From Bacteroidota bacterium (lineage in GTDB: Bacteria > Bacteroidota > Bacteroidia > UKL13-3): a stretch of 5,267 bases of DNA. Location: contig CANHJJ010000159.1 of assembly GCA_947460565.1 (NCBI GenBank), positions 1 to 5,267 of the forward strand. The letters run 5' to 3'. Below, piece by piece: positions 1-5,267 of this stretch (positions within the stretch are counted from its first letter, which is position 1; the number at the start of each line of letters is the position of its first letter). A program made the position numbers and the translations under genes. The notes beneath the pieces were generated by a model, which did not search any database, was not told where the DNA came from, and saw only the letters and a list, made by a program, of their open reading frames with translations.

Positions 1-302
1 GGATCAACAGATGATGAAAGCATATATACCTTGATTTGATTTTTTATTTTTGCATCCAACATCTCAAATTTATCCAAAAAATCCCAACCACTCCAAGTAG
101 GCATATTTATATCTAGCAACAGCACTGTCGGAATTTCTGCAGGAGATGAAGAATAGGTGCTAATTATATACTCAAATCCTTTTTCAGGTTCTAAAAATGT
201 GATTGTTTCTAAATTACCATTTACCTGCCTTATAGAGTATTTACAAAGCATATTATTGATTTGATCATCATCAATAACAAGAAAATGAGTTGGTTTTTTC
301 AT
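1..302 (-). CDS. Single-domain response regulator receiver (CheY-like), 3' end cut by window edge
   Basis: This is a phosphorelay receiver that would accept phosphate from a histidine kinase in the cytoplasm. The ATG is at 302-300 and 100 complete codons are visible before the left edge. Visible landmarks are the acidic pocket near the N-terminus (FLVIDDDQ, D11-D13), the phosphoacceptor aspartate D64 in LLLDINMP followed by the conserved M67-P68, and the switch Ser/Thr region VYMLSSS (S96-S98). The conserved lysine expected about 15-20 residues further on lies outside the window, so completeness and any C-terminal output domain cannot be judged. The wording of the motifs (IDDDQINN, LLLDINMP, SGWDFL, YMLSSS) resembles the short stand-alone receivers common in Bacteroidota, which often sit near PAS-type sensor kinases. 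No Shine-Dalgarno sequence precedes the ATG. The gene is divergent from the GH97 gene. The receiver fold is certain in practice; the partner kinase and output are unknown. Confidence 0.93.
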   Translation of the reverse strand, partial: MKKPTHFLVIDDDQINNMLCKYSIRQVNGNLETITFLEPEKGFEYIISTYSSSPAEIPTVLLLDINMPTWSGWDFLDKFEMLDAKIKNQIKVYMLSSSVD

Positions 303-543
303 ATATTTTAAAACAATTCAATAATACCATTAGTTTTGGATTATTTGTTTTTTAATAATAAATTTTCTCTTACCACTTTTTAATGACTTTATTTACAAAT
401 TTTTAGACTTATAAAATACTCAGCCCATTTTGACAATTTTCTCAATAATTTTACAAATTTCTGGGGAAAAATTTAAGTAGAAATATCAATGCTAAGTAAT
501 TACTTCTTTTTTACTACTTTCGTTTTCATAACAAATAGTATTT
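303..543. promoter_or_regulatory. Divergent intergenic region between receiver and GH97 genes
   Basis: This 241-base AT-rich gap must hold the start signals for both flanking genes. I see no confident promoter. Candidates on the plus strand are TAGTTTTG at 331-338, an exact fit to the Bacteroidota -7 pattern TAnnTTTG but about 205 nt from the GH97 start, and TACTTTCG at 515-522, one mismatch from that pattern and 21 nt before the ATG. Neither has a clear TTTG -33 element at the right distance. The 11-mer TTTACAAATTT occurs twice, at 392-402 and 450-460. No ORF, RNA gene or riboswitch-like structure is evident. The role as a regulatory region is inferred from gene orientation. Confidence 0.5.
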
Positions 544-2658
544 ATGAATTTGAAAAAAGTGTATGGCATGCTCTTGTTGACATGCTCAATTGGTGCATTT
601 GCACAAAATTTTAAAGTCAGTTCTCCTAATAATCAAATTGTGCTAGGTGTAAGTCTCAATAATCAAGGAGCTCTTACTTATGGCATTCAATACAAAAACA
701 AAGAAGTAATTGAAAGTTCAAAATTAGGTTTCAAAATAAAGGATCAAGATGATTTGATGAATAATTTCAGCATTGTTAACGTTGATTCAAGTGCGCATAA
801 TGATACATGGCAACCTGTTTGGGGCGAGACAAAAAATATCGTTAATAACTATAAAGAAATCATCATCAGTTTAGCAGAAAAGAGTGATAAACCGCGCATA
901 GTTAAAGTAATTTTCAGGGTTTTCAATGATGGAGTTGGTTTTAGGTACATGTTTCCTGAACAAGCTAATTTGATGCACTTTGTAGTGGCTGATGAGTTAA
1001 CCACATTCAACTTAGCAGCTGATCATAAAATTTGGTGGATGCCAGGCGATTTTGATACAAACGAATACACTTACAATACATCTCAAATATCAGAAATTGA
1101 AAAATTAGCTAAAAAACGTGATGGTGCCATTTTCACCGCCACGCCTATAAAAGGTGCTTTTGTTCAAACTCCCTTAATGATTAAAACCAAAGATAAGGTT
1201 TACATGAATATTCATGAAGCAGCATTGGTAAATTATCCTGCAATGGATTTGCATTTTGATGTGAACACATACGAAGCAACTGCCACCATTGCTAGCGATG
1301 CATTAGGTAACAAAGCATACTTAAGAACGCCTTGTCAAACACCATGGCGCACGATTATCATAAGTGATGATGCTCGTGATATCATTGCATCAAAAACCAT
1401 TTTAAACTTAAATGAACCATCGAAGCTGACTAATACAAGCTATATCAAACCAATGAAGTATTGTGGTATTTGGTTAGAGATGCATTTAGGCCTTTCTACT
1501 TGGGATTATTCAGGCACACAAGCTGCAACAGATGCCAATGCAGATGGCACACAAAGAACCAAAACCAAACATGGTGCAACCACCGAAAATACTAAAAAAT
1601 ATATTGACTTTGCAGCAAAAAATGGATTTGGAGGTGTATTGGTTGAAGGTTGGAATACCGGTTGGGAAGATTGGTTTGGTAAATGGAAAGAAGATGTTTT
1701 TGACTTTGTTACCCCTTATCCTGATTATGATTATCGTGGTTTGAATTCTTATGCTCAAAGTAAAGGTGTTGGCATTATTACACACCATGAGACAAGTGGA
1801 AGTGTTACCAATTATGAAAGGTTTATGGATACAGCTTATCGTTTGATGTCAAGTGTGGGAAGTCATGCTTTAAAATCTGGTTATGTTGGAAAAATCATTC
1901 CTCGTGGCGAGTTTCATGATGGTCAATGGATGGTGAATCATTATTTAAGAGCTATCAAAAAAGCATCTGAAAACCAAATTATGGTGGTGGCTCATGAGCC
2001 TGTTCGCCCTACTGGATTGCACCGCACATACCCTAACTTTATGGCCGCAGAGGCTGCACGTGGACAAGAGTTTAACTTTTGGAGTGAGGGAAATCCACCT
2101 GAGCATGAAACCATTTTACCTTTCACTCGCTTGATGGGCGGACCTATGGATTATACCCCTGGTATTTTCAAAATCAAAAAGAGCAGTTATTACCCAGGTG
2201 CTAAAGAGCAAGTGCACACCACACTTGCTAAGCAATTAGCATTATACTTAACTTTATATAGCCCAATTCAAATGGCAACTGATTTACCTGAAAATTATGA
2301 AGCTAAACCAGATGCATTTCAATTTATAAAAGATGTGGCTGTTGATTGGGATGACACCAAAGTATTACATGCAGAACCAGGCGAATACCTAACCATTGCT
2401 AGAAAAGCAAAAGGTACCAATAACTGGTTCTTAGGAAGTATAACAGATGAAAATGCGCGTCAATTAGCATTAGATTTTAATTTCTTAGATAAAGGAAAAA
2501 AATACACAGCTACAATTTACAAAGATTCGGATGATGCAAGTTGGGACAAAAATCCAGAGGCTTATAAAATTGAAAAGATAACTGTTACTGCTAAGTCTAA
2601 ACTAAATTTAAAATTAGCTCCTGGTGGTGGAACAGCTATCAGTATTATTGCACAATAA
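544..2658 (+). CDS. susB: Secreted GH97 glycoside hydrolase, SusB-like inverting alpha-glucosidase
   Basis: This enzyme is predicted to release glucose from alpha-glucans or maltooligosaccharides in the periplasm. The 704-residue protein starts with a signal peptide (MNLKK, hydrophobic core, AFA|Q at about residue 20) and has no lipobox. The order fits GH97: N-terminal beta-sandwich (about 24-270), catalytic (beta/alpha)8 barrel (about 280-560), C-terminal beta-sandwich (about 600-704). From memory of Bacteroides thetaiotaomicron SusB (738 aa), its E391, E439, E508, E526 and E532 match E368 (LVEGW), E416 (HHETS), E485 (AHEPVRP), E503 (MAAEA) and E509 (GQEFN) at one constant offset of 23. E174 probably matches E194. 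The two base glutamates E416 and E485 indicate the inverting, calcium-dependent branch, not the retaining alpha-galactosidase branch, which uses an aspartate nucleophile. The start is the first ATG after an in-frame stop at 529-531. No susC or susD lies nearby. The family is secure; the glucosidase specificity is inferred. Confidence 0.95.
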   Translation: MNLKKVYGMLLLTCSIGAFAQNFKVSSPNNQIVLGVSLNNQGALTYGIQYKNKEVIESSKLGFKIKDQDDLMNNFSIVNVDSSAHNDTWQPVWGETKNIVNNYKEIIISLAEKSDKPRIVKVIFRVFNDGVGFRYMFPEQANLMHFVVADELTTFNLAADHKIWWMPGDFDTNEYTYNTSQISEIEKLAKKRDGAIFTATPIKGAFVQTPLMIKTKDKVYMNIHEAALVNYPAMDLHFDVNTYEATATIASDALGNKAYLRTPCQTPWRTIIISDDARDIIASKTILNLNEPSKLTNTSYIKPMKYCGIWLEMHLGLSTWDYSGTQAATDANADGTQRTKTKHGATTENTKKYIDFAAKNGFGGVLVEGWNTGWEDWFGKWKEDVFDFVTPYPDYDYRGLNSYAQSKGVGIITHHETSGSVTNYERFMDTAYRLMSSVGSHALKSGYVGKIIPRGEFHDGQWMVNHYLRAIKKASENQIMVVAHEPVRPTGLHRTYPNFMAAEAARGQEFNFWSEGNPPEHETILPFTRLMGGPMDYTPGIFKIKKSSYYPGAKEQVHTTLAKQLALYLTLYSPIQMATDLPENYEAKPDAFQFIKDVAVDWDDTKVLHAEPGEYLTIARKAKGTNNWFLGSITDENARQLALDFNFLDKGKKYTATIYKDSDDASWDKNPEAYKIEKITVTAKSKLNLKLAPGGGTAISIIAQ

Positions 2659-2674
2659 GAAAAATACATTACAC

Positions 2675-2711
2675 AAAAAATCCCGTTGAAAGCTATTCAA
2701 CGGGATTTTTT
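2675..2711 (+). terminator. Rho-independent terminator of GH97, potentially bidirectional
   Basis: A perfect 10-bp core stem, TCCCGTTGAA paired with TTCAACGGGA, closes on the five-base loop AGCTA. It is flanked by an A-run at 2675-2680 and a T-run at 2706-2711, which extend the pairing and provide a U-tract on either strand. It begins 16 nt after the GH97 stop codon, the expected place for a monocistronic transcript. Because of the symmetry it could also stop transcripts arriving from the globin gene on the minus strand, although those would have a 3' UTR of roughly 250 nt. Confidence 0.9.
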
Positions 2712-2713
2712 AT

Positions 2714-2747
2714 TTTACAAATTTACTGGCTCAAACAATTGTTAAAA
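2714..2747 (+). repeat. Imperfect direct repeat, copy A
   Basis: This copy runs TTTACAAATTTACTGGC and then AAACAATTGTTAAAA after a two-base spacer. It aligns with 2917-2952 when a three-base gap and a one-base gap are allowed. The best-conserved parts are TTTAC, TGGC and AAACAATTGT. The core ACAATTGT is itself palindromic. The sequence is AT-rich, so part of the similarity may be chance. Confidence 0.45.
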
Positions 2748-2846
2748 GCTATTTATTCCTGAAGAACTAATAACTTGATTTATGTGCATGGGGTTCAATG
2801 TGGTTGGTGACAAAATCGCGAAAATGCCAGAGGCTATTCAATAAGT

Positions 2847-2867
2847 TCGCTAGCGGGACGCTAGCGA
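2847..2867. repeat. GC-rich inverted repeat, each arm itself palindromic
   Basis: TCGCTAGCG and CGCTAGCGA form a perfect 9-bp stem around a three-base loop, GGA. The 8-mer CGCTAGCG is its own reverse complement, so the element is both a direct and an inverted repeat and could fold as one hairpin or serve as two identical symmetric sites 11 bp apart, close to one helical turn. No T-run follows on either strand, so it does not look like a canonical terminator. It could be part of a dispersed intergenic repeat or a protein-binding site; neither is demonstrated. Confidence 0.75.
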
Positions 2868-2916
2868 CAGCGTATGGAGGGGTGGTTTATATGATTGTCA
2901 GCAGTAATATTAAAAA

Positions 2917-2952
2917 TTTACACAAAAGTTATTGGCATAAACAATTGTAAAA
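2917..2952 (+). repeat. Imperfect direct repeat, copy B
   Basis: This is the second copy of the repeat seen at 2714-2747, beginning TTTACAC, continuing through TTGGC, and ending AAACAATTGTAAAA just before the globin stop codon. Together the copies bracket about 170 bases that include the GC-rich block, an arrangement compatible with an inserted or duplicated segment. The pairing is imperfect and AT-rich. Confidence 0.45.
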
Positions 2953-2958
2953 TTCAAA

Positions 2959-3324
2959 TTATTCACCTTCTAATTCTTTCAACTTCCAACTAAATATCAT
3001 CCCCAATTCAGTTGCCTTTTGTTTAGCTAAGGTGGCCGTTTTACCTTCATATAGTTCATCCACACTTTGCTCAAACAAGGATAACCAAGCTGTAAAGTGT
3101 TCTTCCTTAATATGGCGTTGAACATGGGCATCAAAAACATTACCACTAAAGCCTGTTTTGCCTATCAATAAAAAATTCCAAAAACTAATCATCCTTGGCA
3201 AATGATGTTCCCAATTGGTTTGGGTAAAAAAGGGAGCTAACAATGCATTTTTTTGAATTCTATCATAAAAAGCATTCACCAAAGTTTCAACATCAGCCTC
3301 TGTTTCAATATCTCTTTTGCTCAT
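2959..3324 (-). CDS. Group III truncated hemoglobin (2/2 globin)
   Basis: This is a small cytoplasmic heme protein predicted to bind oxygen or nitric oxide. From the ATG at 3324 it has 121 residues, close to the usual 125-130 for group III. Aligned by eye with Campylobacter jejuni Ctb, it shows TyrB10 as Y20 (AFYDRI), a CD-corner phenylalanine in APFF (F32/F33), distal HisE7 as H41 in the block WEHHLPRMISFW, a proximal HisF8 candidate H67 (FDAHVQ), and TrpG8 as W80 (FTAWLSLFE). H71 and H76 are other histidines near the F helix, so the exact heme ligand needs an alignment. A longer reading from a TTG at 3354 would overlap the helicase gene by 26 nt and add ten residues outside the globin fold. 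The ATG, 4 nt after the helicase stop, is preferred. No Shine-Dalgarno sequence is visible, and expression probably depends on the upstream gene's transcript. Its physiological ligand is unknown. Confidence 0.93.
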   Translation of the reverse strand: MSKRDIETEADVETLVNAFYDRIQKNALLAPFFTQTNWEHHLPRMISFWNFLLIGKTGFSGNVFDAHVQRHIKEEHFTAWLSLFEQSVDELYEGKTATLAKQKATELGMIFSWKLKELEGE

Positions 3325-3328
3325 GGTT

Positions 3329-5267
3329 TTATGATTTAATTTTAAGTTTGGCAAATTTCAATACAATCATCTTTTTGCCTTCAGTGTCAAATTCGATATG
3401 GGCCTTTTTATTGTCACCATGGCCTTCAACCATAGTTACCTTTCCAAGTCCGAAACGTTGGTGTTCAACAATTTGTTCAGCTTGTAGATTACTGGTATCA
3501 TCTCCTACAAAATTAGGATCAATCGGCTTAGCCGCTGGCTTGCTGGCAGGTGAAGCAGTTTGCTTTACTAGAAGAGGTGCTCCTTGTCTAACTCCTGTGA
3601 TTGTTTTTCCTGTACCTGCCGTGCTTGTTGTGGTAGCTTGTTTTGAGGTGAAAATACTATCCATTTGTAAATATTGAGGATCTAACTCACTCAAAAACCT
3701 ACTTGGTTCGCTACTGCTTATCGTACCAAATTTAAATCGACTGCTAGCAAAAGACAGTGTCAATTTCTTCATAGCTCTAGTTATGGCTACATAAAACAGC
3801 CTTCTCTCCTCTTCTAAATCTTGTCTGCTATTAAGTGACAATTGTGAAGGGAAAAGATTTTCTTCCAATCCCACTATATAAACATATGTAAACTCTAATC
3901 CTTTTGAAGCATGAATAGTCATTAATGTTACCTTATCATTATCCGCCTCATCATTTTTATCGGCATCTGTTAACAAGGCAATATCTTGCATGAATTCAGT
4001 AAGTAAGCCATATTTCTGCACCCCATCATCATCTACGCTATCATCCTCACTAAACTCCTTTATACCATTTAATAGCTCTTCAATATTTTCGTATCGTGCT
4101 ATTCCTTCAACGGTTTTATCTTCATACAATGCTTTTAGAATACCGGTAGACTTGGCAATATGCATAGCCACATCATAGGCTGGCTTATTAAGCATGGTAT
4201 TAAAGCTCTTAATCATCATCACAAAATCTTCCAGAGCACCTGAGGATTTTACATCATAGTATTGAGCATTTTCAATCACTTCCCACAAAGATTTTTGATG
4301 TTCATTTGCTACCACAGCCAAACGCTCCATGGTTGTTTTACCAATACCTCTTACAGGATAATTGATAACCCTTTTTAGCGCCTCTTCATCATTATAATTA
4401 ATAGTCAATCTAAAATAACCCAATAAATCTTTTATCTCTTTTCGATGGTAAAAGCTCATACCTCCATAAATACGGTATGGTATATTTAGCTTACGCAGTG
4501 CTTCCTCCAAAGAACGGCTTTGGGCATTGGTGCGATACAACAAGGCAAAGTCTTTGTTCATGGCACGGCTATTCATCTTCTCTTGAAAAATAGATTGAGC
4601 CACCATGCGGCCCTCTTCATTATCGGTTAATGCTCTTAATACTCGGATTTTTTCGCCACTTTCATTATCCGTCCAAACCTCTTTTTTAAGCTGTTCTTTA
4701 TTATGTATAATAATGCTACTTGCTGCTTTTACAATGGTTTGTGTACTGCGATAGTTTTGTTCCAACTTATATGTTTTCACATCTGGAAAATCCTTTTGAA
4801 AACCCAAAATATTTTTGATATTGGCACCCCTGAAAGCATAGATACTTTGGGCATCATCTCCCACTACTGCTATGTTTTGGTGAACAGCAGCCAATTTCTT
4901 GATAATAGAGTATTGGGCAAAATTGGTATCTTGAAACTCATCCACCATGATGTATTTAAACTGATGTTGGTATTTATGCAATACATCAAGGTGATTTCTG
5001 AACAGCTCAAAAGTTTTGATTAACAAATCATCAAAATCCATGGCACCCGCTCTAAAACAGCGCTCTTGATAGGTTTTATAAATCAAACTGAATTTAGGTC
5101 TTCCTGTAGATGCATCGTATTCATTATTTTCAGGATTGTGAAAATATTCATTGGCATCCACTAAGGCATTTTTAGCTGCTGATATACGGCTTAATAATAC
5201 ATTGGGTTTATACAGTTTATCATCTAGTTTCATCTCATTCACAATACTTTTCAAGAGACTCTTGGCA
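3329..5267 (-). CDS. pcrA: ATP-dependent DNA helicase UvrD/PcrA (SF1A), 5' end cut by window edge
   Basis: This is a 3'-5' DNA helicase/translocase of the kind that acts in nucleotide excision repair, replication restart and removal of RecA or stalled RNA polymerase. The window shows 645 residues; roughly 110 N-terminal ones, with the Q motif and Walker A, are missing. Numbering from the first complete codon (5266): motif II VDEFQDT (about 108-114, D109-E110), motif III GDDAQSIYAFRGA (136-148), motif IV KLEQNYRST (about 167-175), the YHRKEIKDLLGY segment (273-284), RGIGKT in domain 2B (about 306-311), motif V TIHASKGLEF (450-459), motif VI EERRLFYVAITRA (486-498). A Ser/Thr/Ala/Pro-rich linker (about 540-580) leads to a Tudor-like C-terminal domain (VEHQRFGLGKV from about 600), which binds RNA polymerase in studied PcrA/UvrD proteins. 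The reading frame is open to the edge, so the TTG at 5254 is not the start. The globin gene follows 4 nt after the TAA stop. Confidence 0.97.
   Translation of the reverse strand, partial: AKSLLKSIVNEMKLDDKLYKPNVLLSRISAAKNALVDANEYFHNPENNEYDASTGRPKFSLIYKTYQERCFRAGAMDFDDLLIKTFELFRNHLDVLHKYQHQFKYIMVDEFQDTNFAQYSIIKKLAAVHQNIAVVGDDAQSIYAFRGANIKNILGFQKDFPDVKTYKLEQNYRSTQTIVKAASSIIIHNKEQLKKEVWTDNESGEKIRVLRALTDNEEGRMVAQSIFQEKMNSRAMNKDFALLYRTNAQSRSLEEALRKLNIPYRIYGGMSFYHRKEIKDLLGYFRLTINYNDEEALKRVINYPVRGIGKTTMERLAVVANEHQKSLWEVIENAQYYDVKSSGALEDFVMMIKSFNTMLNKPAYDVAMHIAKSTGILKALYEDKTVEGIARYENIEELLNGIKEFSEDDSVDDDGVQKYGLLTEFMQDIALLTDADKNDEADNDKVTLMTIHASKGLEFTYVYIVGLEENLFPSQLSLNSRQDLEEERRLFYVAITRAMKKLTLSFASSRFKFGTISSSEPSRFLSELDPQYLQMDSIFTSKQATTTSTAGTGKTITGVRQGAPLLVKQTASPASKPAAKPIDPNFVGDDTSNLQAEQIVEHQRFGLGKVTMVEGHGDNKKAHIEFDTEGKKMIVLKFAKLKIKS

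Larger units (their letters stand above)
2659..2958. other. Convergent intergenic region with repeats and a GC-rich block
   Basis: This 300-base gap separates the 3' ends of GH97 and the globin gene. It contains the terminator at 2675-2711, an imperfect direct repeat with copies at 2714-2747 and 2917-2952, a chance-sized ORF at 2782-2844, and a GC-rich segment at 2845-2880 (23 of 36 bases G or C) that stands out in AT-rich surroundings and holds the hairpin at 2847-2867. No tRNA, transposase fragment or convincing protein gene is visible. No hairpin followed by a T-run lies directly downstream of the globin stop on the minus strand, so that operon's terminator is not obvious. The composition change suggests an inserted or dispersed intergenic element, but this is inference. 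Confidence 0.6.

Noticed and set aside
1510..1788. Minus-strand 92-codon and plus-strand 70-codon frames inside the GH97 gene
   Set aside because: Both lie wholly within the conserved catalytic barrel coding region of GH97 and show no protein-like features of their own.
2847..2867. GC-rich hairpin as the globin operon terminator
   Set aside because: Read on the minus strand, the stem is followed by ACTTATTG and not a T-run, and it lies about 90 nt past the stop codon.
3325..3354. TTG start at 3354 for the globin, giving 131 residues
   Set aside because: It would overlap the helicase gene by 26 nt and adds ten residues outside the globin fold; the ATG at 3324 fits family length and operon spacing better.
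3590..3630. A second Walker A-like string, AGTGKT, in the helicase C-terminal linker
   Set aside because: It sits in a low-complexity Ser/Thr linker, lacks the first glycine of GxxxxGK[ST], and the true Walker A of this family is at the N-terminus, outside the window.
3243..3677. Plus-strand open frame of 144 codons spanning the helicase-globin junction
   Set aside because: It is antisense to two strongly supported genes, has no domain resemblance, and its composition is what a shadow frame opposite conserved coding sequence gives.
3990..5023. Plus-strand frames at 3990-4178 and 4703-5023
   Set aside because: Both are antisense to conserved helicase motifs and have no recognisable features.
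5252..5254. TTG at 5254 as the helicase start
   Set aside because: The same frame continues upstream to the window edge with family-like residues (AKSL), and the protein would lack the Walker A domain, so the gene is truncated by the window and does not start here.
1..5267. CRISPR array, tRNA/rRNA, insertion sequence or toxin-antitoxin pair
   Set aside because: No regularly spaced repeats, cloverleaf arms, transposase fragments or paired small genes were visible on either strand.

Overview
The window is an AT-rich chromosomal segment, most likely from a member of the Bacteroidota. The pointers are a SusB-type GH97 glycosidase, a stand-alone CheY-like receiver of the style common in that phylum, a PcrA-type helicase with the motif GDDAQSIYAFRGA, and start codons with no clear Shine-Dalgarno sequence. 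I cannot name the genus from sequence alone.

Layout. Positions 1-302 (minus) hold the first 100 codons of a response-regulator receiver gene that runs off the left edge. Positions 303-543 are an AT-rich divergent intergenic region. Positions 544-2658 (plus) encode a complete secreted GH97 enzyme of 704 residues with every SusB catalytic and calcium-site glutamate in place, followed by a strong rho-independent terminator at 2675-2711. Positions 2659-2958 form a 300-base convergent intergenic region with a GC-rich, doubly palindromic hairpin (2847-2867), a pair of imperfect direct repeats near its two ends, and a 20-codon ORF of doubtful status. Positions 2959-3324 (minus) encode a group III truncated hemoglobin. 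Positions 3329-5267 (minus) encode most of a UvrD/PcrA helicase whose N-terminus, including Walker A, lies beyond the right edge.

How the genes relate. The helicase and globin are on the same strand, 4 nt apart, and are probably cotranscribed with the helicase first. The GH97 gene stands alone between a divergent regulator and a terminator, with no SusC/SusD, other glycosidase or dedicated sugar regulator in view, so it is probably a monocistronic alpha-glucan or oligosaccharide scavenging enzyme and not part of a visible polysaccharide utilization locus. The receiver gene is divergent from it, and nothing in the sequence shows that it controls GH97.

The coding content is ordinary for the phylum. 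I found no convincing new system, mobile element, CRISPR array, tRNA or rRNA. The least explained sequence is the intergenic block 2714-2952.
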